A DNA stretch of 64,000 bases from an uncultured Paracoccaceae bacterium (GCA_947499725.1 CANMPK010000001.1:1116001-1180000); one strand, 5' to 3'; counted from the stretch's first letter, positions 54,119 through 63,782 are shown. The notes: generated by a model not told the origin, from the letters alone. Program-made: numbers and translations.

Positions 54119-54246
54119 CAGATCGAAGTCCTTTTGTTCAACGCGCATATCCAGAGCTGCGCGGTGTGCATCTTTTCTGTGCCCTTCCTAGGCGATTCCC
54201 ACAGGTAGGTATAGAGAGTGCGTTCCACAGCCTGCGCCGTGCCTCT

Positions 54247-55803
54247 TTACGTGGAGGGTTTGGGTTTCGAGACCTGTTGTTTGGATTGGCACTCCAAGAC
54301 TGTGGTTTGTTTTTCTAAGAAAAGAGGTTTGCGCGGGGCAAAGGAGGCCACGATTTTGCAGCGCATGGCGAGATCGTTGTAAAAGCTGCGCTCTTCTGGG
54401 GTTGGGGCGGCGGCGCGCAGATCAGACAGGCCAGAGATCACAAAGAGGGTCACGCCCTCGGCTTGCCATTCCGCCAGAGGTTTTGCGGCAAGCTTTTCTG
54501 AGGGCAAGACCCGTACCACGCCTTCTGCATTGTTTACCTGCTGCAATTGTATGTTGCTGACAGCGCTTTGGCCCTGTTGTTGGGTTTGCAAATACAGCGG
54601 CACATCAAAGGACAGCGGCCGCGCCGTGGTTTGCTGCCAGATGCCAACGCAACCAATCAGCGCAAAAAGCAAGCTGCCCAAAGTGAATACGGCCCCAACT
54701 GGACGCAAAAAACGCGTGAGTGCCACGAGGCTTAGGGCGCTTAGGAGTTGGACGCTTACAAAGTAGCCAGCCCAGAGGCTTTCTGATTGGTCCCCTGCGA
54801 CCCCGAGCGCCAGAAAGAACATCCCTAAAACCAACCCGCCCCACAATGCCATCAACACGGCGGGTTGCTTGAAGCTGAAGACCAAAAGCGGAAACAGAAC
54901 AAAGGCCACAGGCGTGAGAATTCCAAGACCTGTTTGCCAATGGACAAGGCGCAGCCCTAACTGGTGGATGACATGATCATATTGCACGGCGGGCAGCGTT
55001 AGATCTGCCCAGAGTTCTGCCACAAGCGTGGGCAATACCGGCAAGAGGGTTTGGATGCCTTGAAAGGCGCTGAAGTTGAAGAGACCCCAAAAGGCAAGAC
55101 AGGCCAGTACGCTGCGCAGCATTGCGCCAGCAAAGCGGCGGAGGCCGAGCTGTGGGAGCAGCACCAATACATGTGCCAAAATCAGCGGAACGGTTAGAAA
55201 TGCAAAGGCTGTGTTGATGCTAAGCCCTAGGCCGAGCGCCATGCCCAGAACCCAGTCGGGGCGTTTTCGATCGGGCGCTTGGGACTTACGTAAACTGAGG
55301 TAAGCCAACCACATCGCGATCGCCGCGAAGGGCAAGTCTGCGCCGTAAACATATGACAGGACTATAGAAATCGGGGCAAGCGCCACAAGCAATGCCACAG
55401 CGACAGCTTCGTTTCTGCTGAGACCTAAAGCGTTTGCAAAGCCAAAGCTTAGCGGGGTCATCACGGCGGCGGTGGCTGCGATGAGCGCGCGCCTGGTGAG
55501 ACGGAGGAGCTCTGGATTGTTGGCCGAATGCGCTTGAAATGCCTCAAGACTGTCCCACCAGTTTAAGGCCATGCCGGTGCCGTATACCCCCCCGAAGGAC
55601 AATGCAGTCATATAGGTGAGCAAAGACGAGGTGCCACCTTTGAGCTGGCCTAGCGGATCCTGCAAGATCAGCATCGCTTCTTGAAGGCCGGTTTCGCCAA
55701 GGTGCGCCCCGTGATCGATGCCGATCAAGCGAATGCTGAAAGCAAAGACAAACAGCAAGCACATGATGATCCATGTTTTGCTAGGTTTGTTTTGAGCGTA
55801 CAT
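54247..55803 (-). CDS. Polytopic membrane protein, probable GT39/ArnT-like glycosyltransferase
   Basis: A 518-aa protein with about 11-12 membrane helices and a C-terminal soluble domain. The first loop carries IRLIGIDHGAHLGETGLQEAM, with an acidic pair like the catalytic Asp/Glu of lipid-linked-sugar transferases of the ArnT/PMT type. The late DVPLYLQTQQQGQ...SNIQLQQVNN portion is outside the membrane. The family call rests on topology and the first loop, so substrate and enzymatic role are uncertain. I chose the ATG at 55803 (MYAQNKPSK). It is last in the minus-strand polysaccharide run. Confidence 0.6.
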   Translation of the reverse strand: MYAQNKPSKTWIIMCLLFVFAFSIRLIGIDHGAHLGETGLQEAMLILQDPLGQLKGGTSSLLTYMTALSFGGVYGTGMALNWWDSLEAFQAHSANNPELLRLTRRALIAATAAVMTPLSFGFANALGLSRNEAVAVALLVALAPISIVLSYVYGADLPFAAIAMWLAYLSLRKSQAPDRKRPDWVLGMALGLGLSINTAFAFLTVPLILAHVLVLLPQLGLRRFAGAMLRSVLACLAFWGLFNFSAFQGIQTLLPVLPTLVAELWADLTLPAVQYDHVIHQLGLRLVHWQTGLGILTPVAFVLFPLLVFSFKQPAVLMALWGGLVLGMFFLALGVAGDQSESLWAGYFVSVQLLSALSLVALTRFLRPVGAVFTLGSLLFALIGCVGIWQQTTARPLSFDVPLYLQTQQQGQSAVSNIQLQQVNNAEGVVRVLPSEKLAAKPLAEWQAEGVTLFVISGLSDLRAAAPTPEERSFYNDLAMRCKIVASFAPRKPLFLEKQTTVLECQSKQQVSKPKPST

Positions 55804-56050
55804 GGGAACCCCGGTTACGATGTGGATGCTGGGACAGGTGGATTTTAGGGCCAGCTTTGCCGTCTGAGTAGACGCTATCGGATAAGGGGTAGCTCTGTAA
55901 TGGTAAAAATTGGGGAAAAATCTATGTGGCTGCCCCGAAACTTTGGCGCTGGATTTGGCCGTGGGGCAGTTCACTAGCGTTGCAGTCGCAAATGCAAAGA
56001 GGTTCGGGAGCATTGGCCACCGAACCTTTCAAACTTAAGCTATTGAAATA

Positions 56051-56806
56051 TTAAGAGAACAGGCTTTCTGCTTTGTTCAGAACGACGCCCAACAGTTGGG
56101 TGCGATCCCCAAGTGCTTGTTCGGCCCGTTGAATTTCTTCAGGCGTGGACTGACCGCCGCCCACGACGAGCAGCACGCCGTCTACGTTTGGCAGGAAGCC
56201 CAAAACATCATCGCTGTCTAGAACGGACGGCAGATCGAAGATCACCATATCCGGCGCAAGAAGATCCTGCATTTCGGACAAAACATCTGAGGTCATCATC
56301 TGCTGGATCAGCTCAGAAGAGTTCGTCACCTTGGTGTCATTCAGGCCCAGTGCCAGCGATTGGCCTGCGCGGATCAGGTATTCTTCGGGGGCGATATGGC
56401 CTGCGAGATAGTCTGACAAACGACCTGGGTTTTGCACCCCTAGGATTTCAGCCAGTTGCGGATTGGTGAAATGCATATCGAACAGGATGGTGCGCACGCT
56501 TTGCATACGCGCCACGGACATCGCCAAATTGGCCGCGATAAAGCTTGCCCCGCAGCCTTCGCTGACGCCGCAAACGGCAACGCGGGTCCAACCATTGTCG
56601 CGCATGGCCAACAAAAGACGTGTGCGCAGCATGTCAAAACGCTTGTGCGCTGGATCGGTTTTCTGCGCTGTCACGATGCGCTTGCGCATCAGATAGGCGT
56701 TGTCCAGCTGGATTTGGTGCATTTCGTCCCACAGGACCTGCGCCTCATCCCCCAATGTCATGTAGACATCGGACTTCTGCGGTTCTGGTAGCTGTTTCTT
56801 CGGCAT
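56051..56806 (-). CDS. CpsD/CapB (BY-kinase)-like P-loop protein with defective Walker A
   Basis: A 251-aa cytoplasmic protein with the layout of bacterial tyrosine kinases that control polysaccharide chain length. Walker A is GVSEGCGAS (80-88), where the family has Gly-Glu-Gly-Lys-Ser/Thr: position 87 is Ala instead of the ATP-binding Lys. Walker A' is ILFDMHF (Asp110), with the second Asp missing. Walker B is VIFDLPSVLDSDD (Asp191). There is no C-terminal tyrosine cluster. It probably does not act as a normal kinase, but may still bind partners. A hairpin (56000-56027) follows its stop. Confidence 0.8.
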   Translation of the reverse strand: MPKKQLPEPQKSDVYMTLGDEAQVLWDEMHQIQLDNAYLMRKRIVTAQKTDPAHKRFDMLRTRLLLAMRDNGWTRVAVCGVSEGCGASFIAANLAMSVARMQSVRTILFDMHFTNPQLAEILGVQNPGRLSDYLAGHIAPEEYLIRAGQSLALGLNDTKVTNSSELIQQMMTSDVLSEMQDLLAPDMVIFDLPSVLDSDDVLGFLPNVDGVLLVVGGGQSTPEEIQRAEQALGDRTQLLGVVLNKAESLFS

Positions 56807-56869
56807 GGGCTTTCCTAATCGGTTCGCGCTTGCTTCGCATAAGAATGCGGGGAAATTATGGCGGCGGCG

Positions 56870-58972
56870 TTAAAAACCAAGCAAATTGGCCTTGTCGATG
56901 GCTTCGTCGATGAAGGCGGCTTTGCTGCTTTCTGGCTGCCAGTTCAGCACCTCTTTGGGCAGGCTGTTGTCAAAGGGCGAAAGGTGCGCGCGGGATTTCC
57001 AATCGGCCAGCGAGGGGCGGATCGCGCCGTGGCGACGCAGGGCGTGCTTCTTAAGCAGGTATTTCACTGCATCCACCATCCAGAAGGCGGTGAGATTGCC
57101 CGAGGCCACATCGATTTTGGCGCCAAGGCGTTTGTGGATCGCCCCGAAGTAATCGCGCGCGGACATCATTGAATCCGCCACGAGGTTGAAGCTTTGGCCA
57201 ATTGCCGCTTCGTTTTCCATCATCAGAACAAGGCCTTCGGCCACGTCTTCGATCAGAACAAACGGCAGAATATTTGTGCCATTGCCCCAGATGCGTACTG
57301 CGCCGGCGCCGTGCCAGCGGCCAATGCCCCAGTGTTGCAATGGCCCCCCTGCCCCAACGACGATACCCGGACGGGCAATCACCAGCGGCAGGCCGCGGGA
57401 ATGGTGCATCATTTCAAGCTCATGCTCGCATTTCGCTTTGGAGCGGGCATAAAGGTTGCGATCTTCCATATCCTCGGCAAAACCCGTGTCTTCGGTGATG
57501 GTTTGCTGCGGATCGCTCATGTCGTAGCTGGCGATGGTGCCAGTGTAGATGAAGCGTTTCACACCAGCCATCAGCGCAGCTTCGGCGATGCCAACTGTGA
57601 CGCCGACGTCGTTTTGAAGGCAGGCTTCCCATGTGGTGTCGAGCGATTTGCCAAGGTGGTATACGGCTTCGATGCCGTCCATGGCTTCGACCAGCGCGTC
57701 TTGGTTGGTCAGTGGCGCGGAATAGAGTTCGACGTGATCTGCGATGTCATCAAACGGGCCGGTTTGCCCGCGTGACAGCACGCGCACATCTTTGCCGCGG
57801 GCGACCAGTTTGCGTGTGAGCGCGCGGCCGATGAAGCCTGTGCCGCCGATGACCAGAACCGATGGTTTTGGTTTCTTTTTGGTCTTCGGCTTAGGTTTTG
57901 CGCCCTGTTTGGGTAGCATTTTCAACGTGTCATCAATGGCTTGCATGACGTTTACCGCTGCATCGCCGTCAAAGCGTGCATCCAGTGGCTGGCCGGTTTG
58001 CAAGGAGTCGTAGAAGGCCGCGAAAGCGCCTTGGAAGCTGATGCCATAGGCGGATTTGCGATTGAGCGATGAGACCTGACGGGCCGCATTCACCACGCCT
58101 TCGCGTAGGTTTTGACCCGCAAGGGAAAGCTGTTTGCGCAGTGGGTTTACCACGATATCCGAGGCGTTCTCAGCCTCGATAACCAACGTATCATGCGCGT
58201 AGTTCAAGCGGGCCTGTGCGGTGGAGCCGCGCACGGTGACAGAGCGATCGTCCATGGTTTCGACCATGGAGATATTAAAGGTCACATCCACATCCCCTGC
58301 CCGCGCCAGAATGCGCCAGCTTTGCGGGCGGTCAGTATCGGCTGGCAAGGCGATGGCTTTGCCAAGGCTGAGGTATTCAATGTCGAGCGGGCCAAACAGA
58401 TCAACCGCAAAGGCGTAAAGATGCGGACCGAGTTCGAGCAGCAGGTTCTTTGGCTCGCGCAGCAACCAAAGCCCAAAGGGGCCAGAGCGCAGGGGCGCGA
58501 GGGGGAAGTGCCAGTTGATTTCGGCAGATGTGATACGGCCCAGATCGCCGCTCGCTTTGGCGGCTTTCAGGCGTTGGTAACTGGGCAGGCCCATGAAGTT
58601 GTGACCGGCGGCAAAGGTCTTACCGGTGGTTTTTGCTGTATCAACAATGGCTTGTGTCTCTTCGGCGGACAGCGCCACAGGTTTTTCGACAAAGCAATGC
58701 AGCCCCGCGTTGAGGCATTTCTGCGCCAATGCTGCGTGGGAATTGGGCGGGGTCAGAATGTGAACCACGTCGCAGATATCTGCTGCGATCAACTCATCCA
58801 AATCGGTGAAAGCCTGTGCGCCATGGGCTTCGGCAAAAGCATTGGCTGCGCTTTGCGACAGGTCGCAAACCGCCGTAAGGGTTGCGCCTTTGGTGGATTT
58901 CAGCGCTTCGGCGTGCCAGTCGGCGATATAGCCTGCGCCAATGATTGCGGTGCGGAGAGGCGTTTGGGTCAT
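56870..58972 (-). CDS. Fusion: Gfo/Idh/MocA oxidoreductase + NAD-dependent epimerase/dehydratase (SDR)
   Basis: A 700-aa two-domain enzyme. The first part (about 1-355) is a Gfo/Idh/MocA oxidoreductase: TAIIGAGYIADWHAEAL, HILTPPNSH and FVEKPVALS, the last with the catalytic Lys of EKP. A Lys/Pro-rich linker (about 355-370) follows. The second part (about 371-700) is an extended SDR: VLVIGGTGFIGRALTRKL and the Tyr-x3-Lys in NLYARSKAKCE. The two could do successive oxidation and epimerisation steps on one nucleotide sugar. I chose the ATG at 58972, which sits just after the upstream stop; a TTG at 58987 is possible. Confidence 0.9.
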   Translation of the reverse strand: MTQTPLRTAIIGAGYIADWHAEALKSTKGATLTAVCDLSQSAANAFAEAHGAQAFTDLDELIAADICDVVHILTPPNSHAALAQKCLNAGLHCFVEKPVALSAEETQAIVDTAKTTGKTFAAGHNFMGLPSYQRLKAAKASGDLGRITSAEINWHFPLAPLRSGPFGLWLLREPKNLLLELGPHLYAFAVDLFGPLDIEYLSLGKAIALPADTDRPQSWRILARAGDVDVTFNISMVETMDDRSVTVRGSTAQARLNYAHDTLVIEAENASDIVVNPLRKQLSLAGQNLREGVVNAARQVSSLNRKSAYGISFQGAFAAFYDSLQTGQPLDARFDGDAAVNVMQAIDDTLKMLPKQGAKPKPKTKKKPKPSVLVIGGTGFIGRALTRKLVARGKDVRVLSRGQTGPFDDIADHVELYSAPLTNQDALVEAMDGIEAVYHLGKSLDTTWEACLQNDVGVTVGIAEAALMAGVKRFIYTGTIASYDMSDPQQTITEDTGFAEDMEDRNLYARSKAKCEHELEMMHHSRGLPLVIARPGIVVGAGGPLQHWGIGRWHGAGAVRIWGNGTNILPFVLIEDVAEGLVLMMENEAAIGQSFNLVADSMMSARDYFGAIHKRLGAKIDVASGNLTAFWMVDAVKYLLKKHALRRHGAIRPSLADWKSRAHLSPFDNSLPKEVLNWQPESSKAAFIDEAIDKANLLGF

Positions 58973-58973
58973 G

Positions 58974-59942
58974 TCACTTATACTCAATAATTTGCATGCG
59001 GCGTCCTTTCAGACGACGCCAATGAAAGATGGCCATGCCGATGGCATTGGGGATTTTTGATAGGGTCAGAAGGCGGCTGTGGCGGTAGGCGCGGCTGCGC
59101 TCCATGCCGTTTTGGGTAAGGCCTTTGGCGGTGCGCAGGTAATTCACAGCATAGATGCCAAGTGGCAGGATCAGCAGCCATTTACAGGTTAGCAAAGCGA
59201 TCAGCGCAAGGGCTGGCACGGCAACGCCATAGGCCAGCACGCGCTTTTGTTCTGTGGCGAAATATGGTGGGTGCATATGGCCCACTTGTGCAAAGCCGTG
59301 GCCTGAGCGAATGGCGCGTTGCCACCATTGGCCAAAGCGCAACATAGCTGCGTCGTGGCGGGTCATTTCATGTGGCAGGCGGCGCATTTTCCAGCCCTGC
59401 GCACGCACGCGCACGCAGAATTCATCGTCTTCGGCGGCGATGACTGTGTTGTCAAAGTTACCTGCTTCTTCAAGAGCTTGCGGGCGAACCATCATGTCGC
59501 CACCGCAGGTGTCGATCTCGCCTTCTGGGCGATCCCATTCAGCGTGGCAGAGGTCGTTATAAAGGCTGGCCTCGGGATAGATTTCACGGCGCCAACCGGT
59601 GACGATGCCTAGTTGTGGGTCTGCTTCGAGGGCTTGAACGGCAGCCTCGAGCCAGCCATCCACAACCATGCAGTCGCCATCAACAAATTGCACGTAGTCG
59701 GTTGTGCCGAGGGTTTGCAGATGCTCGTAGCCTTCGCGGCGTGCGCGGGCGGCGGTGAAGGGGCGGTCTGCTTTTAGTTCAACCACCTCTGCCCCCATGG
59801 CGCGGGCGTTGGCGACAGAATTATCAACCGAGCCGCTATCGACGTAGATCACGCGATCCGCTTTGCCTTGCAGCGACGCAAGACAAGCCTGAAGGCGCGC
59901 GCCTTCGTTGCGGCCGATGGCGATGACAGCGAGGGTTGTCAT
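58974..59942 (-). CDS. Glycosyltransferase family 2 protein
   Basis: A 322-aa GT2. The nucleotide-sugar fold has IAIGRNEGARLQACLASL, YVDSGSVDNSVANARAMGAEVV, the DxD-type VQFVDGDCMVV and the acceptor-side TAEDDEFCVR-like VIAAEDDEFCVRVRAQGWKM. C-terminal membrane helices (about 238-280) anchor it. It starts MTTLAVIAIGRNEG, overlaps the upstream GT4 gene by 4 bases and touches the fusion gene. It should add one sugar of the exopolysaccharide repeat. Confidence 0.92.
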   Translation of the reverse strand: MTTLAVIAIGRNEGARLQACLASLQGKADRVIYVDSGSVDNSVANARAMGAEVVELKADRPFTAARARREGYEHLQTLGTTDYVQFVDGDCMVVDGWLEAAVQALEADPQLGIVTGWRREIYPEASLYNDLCHAEWDRPEGEIDTCGGDMMVRPQALEEAGNFDNTVIAAEDDEFCVRVRAQGWKMRRLPHEMTRHDAAMLRFGQWWQRAIRSGHGFAQVGHMHPPYFATEQKRVLAYGVAVPALALIALLTCKWLLILPLGIYAVNYLRTAKGLTQNGMERSRAYRHSRLLTLSKIPNAIGMAIFHWRRLKGRRMQIIEYK

Positions 59943-61189
59943 GGCGTTGGTCCTTTCGGGCGCAGGGTGTTGGGTGGGGTGTCTTGGGTGTAGCCTTCAA
60001 ACAGGTTTGAGAGCCATTCCGCTTCATGGGCGATGTTAAATTCCGCCTGCACTTTGGCGCGGCCCGCCTGCCCCATTTCAGCTTGCAAAGCTTTGTTTGT
60101 GTTTAGGTTTTCGATGGCTTCGCCAAGCGCGATTTGATCGCTCGGCGGCACAAGACTGCCAGACACGCCGTCTTCGACCAGTTCAGGCACGCCTGCGATG
60201 CGGGTTGTGATGACCGGGCGCGCGGCGGCCATGGCTTCCATCAGCACAACAGGCACGCCTTCGGCGAAGCTGGGCAGGATGAAGATATCGTGTTGGGTCA
60301 GAAGGTCTGCGACGTCTGATTGGGATTTATAGCCCACGAAATCAACGCGATCTGTCAGGCCGAGGTCTTTGGCTTGGTTTTCCAAAGCGGCGCGGTCTGG
60401 GCCGTCGCCAACCACTGTTAGCGAGACTTCGGGTTGATCTGCCAAGGCGTTAAGTAGAACTGGCAAGCCTTTGACGGCGGCCAAACGGCCCACGAACAAA
60501 AGCTGGGCTTTGCTGTTTTGAGTGCATGCGCTGGCATATCGGTCGGGCTGCACGCCGCAATGCACGATGTGCAATTTGGACCAGTGATCCGGCGCGCTGA
60601 AGCTCATGGCTTGGGAGCGGCAGAAATGGCTGATGCAGGCCACAAAGCGTGCTTTCTCGATCTTTTTATCGAGCCGCCAATGGTCTGGCGCGAAGAAGAT
60701 ATCGGGGCCATGCAGGGTGAAGCTGAAGGGAATGCCCGTCATTTCAGATGTCAGCATAGCCACCGTGCAAGAGGATTTGGCGATATGGTTGTGCAGATGC
60801 GTGACATTTTGGCTGCGCAGATGATCACCTAAAACGGCTGCTTCTAGGAAATAGAACAGCTGATACAGCGTGGATTTCACGCCGCCCGGATTGGTTTGCA
60901 GCGCAAGGCGCAAGGCTTTGCCATAGCGGCGTGGATTTTCGCGCAGGAAACGCCAGTGGCATTTCAAAAGATGCAACGGCGATTTCGCGGCTTTGAGCAC
61001 ATGAAAGGTGCGTGCCGCTTCGGCGCGTTGTTCTTCGCCGACCAGATGTTCAGCCCCTGTTTCGCGGATCGAGCAGGTGGAAACGTCATGACCCAAGTCG
61101 CGCAGGGCTGCGACCTCGCGCTGGATAAAGGTATCCGTGGCGCGGGGGTATTCCCCTGTCAGGTATGCGATATGTGTCAGCGCGCCCAT
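59939..61189 (-). CDS. Glycosyltransferase family 4 protein
   Basis: A 416-aa GT-B enzyme. The N-terminal half has YPRATDTFIQREVAALRDLGHDVSTCSIR, common in exopolysaccharide GT4s. The donor-binding half has LLFVGRLAAVKGLPVLLNAL, LTVVGDGPDR and FILPSFAEGVPVVLMEAMAAARPVITTRIAGVPELV with the conserved Glu pair. It overlaps the upstream Gfo/Idh gene by 13 bases and the GT2 gene by 4. Sugar unknown. Confidence 0.93.
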   Translation of the reverse strand: MGALTHIAYLTGEYPRATDTFIQREVAALRDLGHDVSTCSIRETGAEHLVGEEQRAEAARTFHVLKAAKSPLHLLKCHWRFLRENPRRYGKALRLALQTNPGGVKSTLYQLFYFLEAAVLGDHLRSQNVTHLHNHIAKSSCTVAMLTSEMTGIPFSFTLHGPDIFFAPDHWRLDKKIEKARFVACISHFCRSQAMSFSAPDHWSKLHIVHCGVQPDRYASACTQNSKAQLLFVGRLAAVKGLPVLLNALADQPEVSLTVVGDGPDRAALENQAKDLGLTDRVDFVGYKSQSDVADLLTQHDIFILPSFAEGVPVVLMEAMAAARPVITTRIAGVPELVEDGVSGSLVPPSDQIALGEAIENLNTNKALQAEMGQAGRAKVQAEFNIAHEAEWLSNLFEGYTQDTPPNTLRPKGPTP

Positions 61190-62301
61190 GGCATTGGCTC
61201 CATTGGGTCACAGCGGGTTGTCATGTCTTGCGCGCCGGTGTTGTCGCCTGCGTTTTGAATGGCCAAAGTGACCTCATTCAGGTGCAGAGCGAAATCACCT
61301 GATAGGCGGCTTTGTGTATTTTTTTCAATGGCTTGCAGCATTTCGACAGGTCCAAGCGCGAAGTTCATGCTGGCCGCGCCCCAGCGCCCGACTTTTGGGT
61401 GGGTCTGCTTGCCAAGTTTGATTTTGCGGCCCAGCGGGCTTTCCAGCAAACGGCGGCGGATGCGCAGGCGGCGGTAGAATTTCACAGGGGCGCTGTTATC
61501 CCATGCTTTTTTGACGGTCAGCACGCCCTCATCGCCAATGATGCGGATTTGGTGATCATGCGGCGCGACGATGGAACAAGTCAGACGCACAACGGGGCCG
61601 TTTTCGAAGAACAGCGTTGCGATTGATACATCTGGTGTGCCCTGCCCGCTTGGGTCTTTGTCGGGCAGCACCTCGGCAGAGGCGGCAACGACGCGGCGCA
61701 CAGAGCCGAACCAGGCGATCAGCCAGCTGAGGTAATAGCCTGCATGTTCGAGGGTGCAGCCCACTTGGAATTCATCTTCGGCCGGCCAAGGCGCGCCGCT
61801 TTCGCTGCGCCAGTCTTGGAATGGGGCTTGCGGAATAAAGCCATCGTCGAGTTCTGCATAGATCAGACGCGGTGTGCCAGCGACTTGGTCGCGCAGGGCT
61901 TTGCCGAGGGTTTGGGCGGCTTCGCCCAAGGCGCTGCAGGGTGCGGAGGCCATCATGAGGCCTTTGTCGCCCGCAAGATCGTGCAAGGCTTTGGCGTGAT
62001 CCATCGATACGGCCAGAGGCTTTTCAGAATAAACATGGTGGCCAGCGTTCAGGCAGGCGGCGTTGATTTCATAGTGGCTGGACGGATTGGTCAGGTTCAG
62101 GATCAGGCTGCCTTTTGGGGCATTGTCCAAAAGCTCTTGCAGGGTGCCACATTGCGGCACATCCCAATAGTCGCAGAAGGTTTGAAGGCGGGTTTTGTCT
62201 TGATCGTAAACGCCCGCGATTTGAACATGCGGAAAGGTCGCGAAAGACCTTAGGTAAAGGTCCGCGACGAAACCGCAGCCGATGATCGACACAGAACTCA
62301 T
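61177..62301 (-). CDS. Gfo/Idh/MocA family oxidoreductase
   Basis: A 374-aa NAD(P)-dependent oxidoreductase: SIIGCGFVADLYLRSF, LNLTNPSSHYEINAACLNAGHHVYSEKPLAVSMDHA (with the catalytic EKP Lys) and GCTLEHAGYYLSWLIAWFG with the usual His. It is a separate protein from the fusion at 56870 but of the same family, so the cluster has two such activities. It is first of the minus-strand run, divergent from the WecB/TagA gene. Confidence 0.92.
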   Translation of the reverse strand: MSSVSIIGCGFVADLYLRSFATFPHVQIAGVYDQDKTRLQTFCDYWDVPQCGTLQELLDNAPKGSLILNLTNPSSHYEINAACLNAGHHVYSEKPLAVSMDHAKALHDLAGDKGLMMASAPCSALGEAAQTLGKALRDQVAGTPRLIYAELDDGFIPQAPFQDWRSESGAPWPAEDEFQVGCTLEHAGYYLSWLIAWFGSVRRVVAASAEVLPDKDPSGQGTPDVSIATLFFENGPVVRLTCSIVAPHDHQIRIIGDEGVLTVKKAWDNSAPVKFYRRLRIRRRLLESPLGRKIKLGKQTHPKVGRWGAASMNFALGPVEMLQAIEKNTQSRLSGDFALHLNEVTLAIQNAGDNTGAQDMTTRCDPMEPMPWAR

Positions 62302-62489
62302 GTCTTTGCCTGCTCGCTTTCAATTCTTTTCAGGCGAAATTGCCTGTCTTTGCGCCCGTCTTACAAAGCAAAATGGACAAGAATAAGACGACGCCCCCAC
62401 ATTTGAGACTAAGTGAAAAAAGATCTAAGATGCCACAAAAACACCCAGATCCCATCGTAGATCATCCGAAAGACTATCTGGAGCACTTT

Positions 62490-63251
62490 ATGTATTTCGA
62501 AACCGGACATGGCCAAATTGCTGTGAACGTGCCCAATTTAGATCAATTGAAGGCCCGCGTGAGCGATCATTTCAACGCGCGCGATGGCTTTGCTTTGGCG
62601 ACGATCAATCTGGACCACCTTGTGAAACTGGATCGTGATACAGCGTTTTATGGGGCCTATGCCTCGCAGGATTTGGTTGTGGCGGATGGCAATCCGATTG
62701 TCTGGCTGTCTAAGATTGCAGGCAAACCGGTTGAGCTTTTGCCCGGGTCAGAGCTTGTGGTGCCTTTGGCAGAATGGGCGACGGATGCAAAATGTACGAT
62801 CGCGCTGTTTGGCAGCACGCAAGAAGCCCTGATGGACTCGTCTGAAGCGCTGCGCCAAGCGGTGCCCGGTGCGCAGATCGTTTGCATGATTGCGCCTGAA
62901 TTTGGGTTTGATCCCACGGGCCCTGCGGCCAAGGACGCTTTGGAAACCATCGAAGCATCTGGAGCGTCTCTGTGTTTTCTGGCGTTGGGTGCGCCGAAAC
63001 AAGAACGCTTTGCTGCTTATGGTCGCGAGATCGCGCCAAGTGTTGGCTTTGCCAGCATTGGGGCTGGATTGGATTTTCTTGCAGGTGCGCAAACGCGCGC
63101 GCCTTTGATTGTGCGTAAAGTCGCAATGGAATGGCTTTGGCGCATGATGGGCAATCCAAAACGATTGGCGAAACGCTATTTTGATTGCGCGACCATCATG
63201 CCAAGCCAAATGCGTGCGGCCTTCCGGTTGCGCCAGAAAGATGCTTTATGA
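62490..63251 (+). CDS. WecB/TagA/CpsF family glycosyltransferase (GT26)
   Basis: A 253-aa glycosyltransferase of the GT26 family that adds the second sugar to a lipid-linked intermediate. Motifs: ATINLDHLVKLDRD, LVVADGNPIVWLSK, ALFGSTQEAL and CFLALGAPKQERFA with the conserved base Asp in VADG. I chose the ATG at 62490 because GGAG lies 6 bases upstream and homologues start near here; starts at 62430 or 62340 would add a polar, non-conserved stretch. It overlaps the next gene by 4 bases. Confidence 0.9.
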   Translation: MYFETGHGQIAVNVPNLDQLKARVSDHFNARDGFALATINLDHLVKLDRDTAFYGAYASQDLVVADGNPIVWLSKIAGKPVELLPGSELVVPLAEWATDAKCTIALFGSTQEALMDSSEALRQAVPGAQIVCMIAPEFGFDPTGPAAKDALETIEASGASLCFLALGAPKQERFAAYGREIAPSVGFASIGAGLDFLAGAQTRAPLIVRKVAMEWLWRMMGNPKRLAKRYFDCATIMPSQMRAAFRLRQKDAL

Positions 63252-63781
63252 GCGGGACACCCCTCCCCCATTACGAAAAGGTTTCTGCTGACACGCCAGA
63301 TTTGTCGCGTGAGCGCATTCGTCGGTTTTGGGATCCTGGTCCAAAATTGATCCGCTCTGTGCGGCGCTATCAAGCGGCTCAAGAAAAGGGCGGTGTTGTC
63401 GGCAAACTCTGCGCAAAATATTGGGTGCTGGTGCATCGGTTTTGGTCTGTTGTCACGCAAACAGAAATTCACCAGCATATGGACGTGGCTGGCGGTTTAC
63501 AGCTGCCCCACCCGACTGGGATTATTGTGCATCAGGACTGTAAGATCGGTCCGAACTGCATGATTTTTCAACAAGTGACCCTTGCGAGCGCTGTGATCCT
63601 TGAAGGGCACGTTGATATCGGTGCTGGGGCTAAAATCCTTGGCCCATTGACCATTGGCAAACATGCTCGCATTGGCGCGAATGCTGTTGTGACCAAAGAT
63701 GTCGGTGCCTATGAGACCGTTGCTGGCATTCCGGCAAAGGTGATCCGGACTGATGCGCCGCCAGAGGCAACACAGAGCTAA
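63248..63781 (+). CDS. Serine acetyltransferase-like left-handed beta-helix protein
   Basis: A 177-aa acetyltransferase with hexapeptide repeats: LPHPTGIIVHQDCKIGPNCMIFQQVTLA and VDIGAGAKILGPLTIGKHARIGANAVVTKDV. The His in IIVH and the ending PAKVIRTD match serine O-acetyltransferases (CysE-like). It lacks the long CysE N-terminal domain, and stands in a polysaccharide cluster, so acetylation of a sugar is more likely than cysteine synthesis. The ATG at 63248 overlaps the WecB/TagA stop (ATGA). Confidence 0.88.
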   Translation: MSGTPLPHYEKVSADTPDLSRERIRRFWDPGPKLIRSVRRYQAAQEKGGVVGKLCAKYWVLVHRFWSVVTQTEIHQHMDVAGGLQLPHPTGIIVHQDCKIGPNCMIFQQVTLASAVILEGHVDIGAGAKILGPLTIGKHARIGANAVVTKDVGAYETVAGIPAKVIRTDAPPEATQS

Positions 63782-63782
63782 A

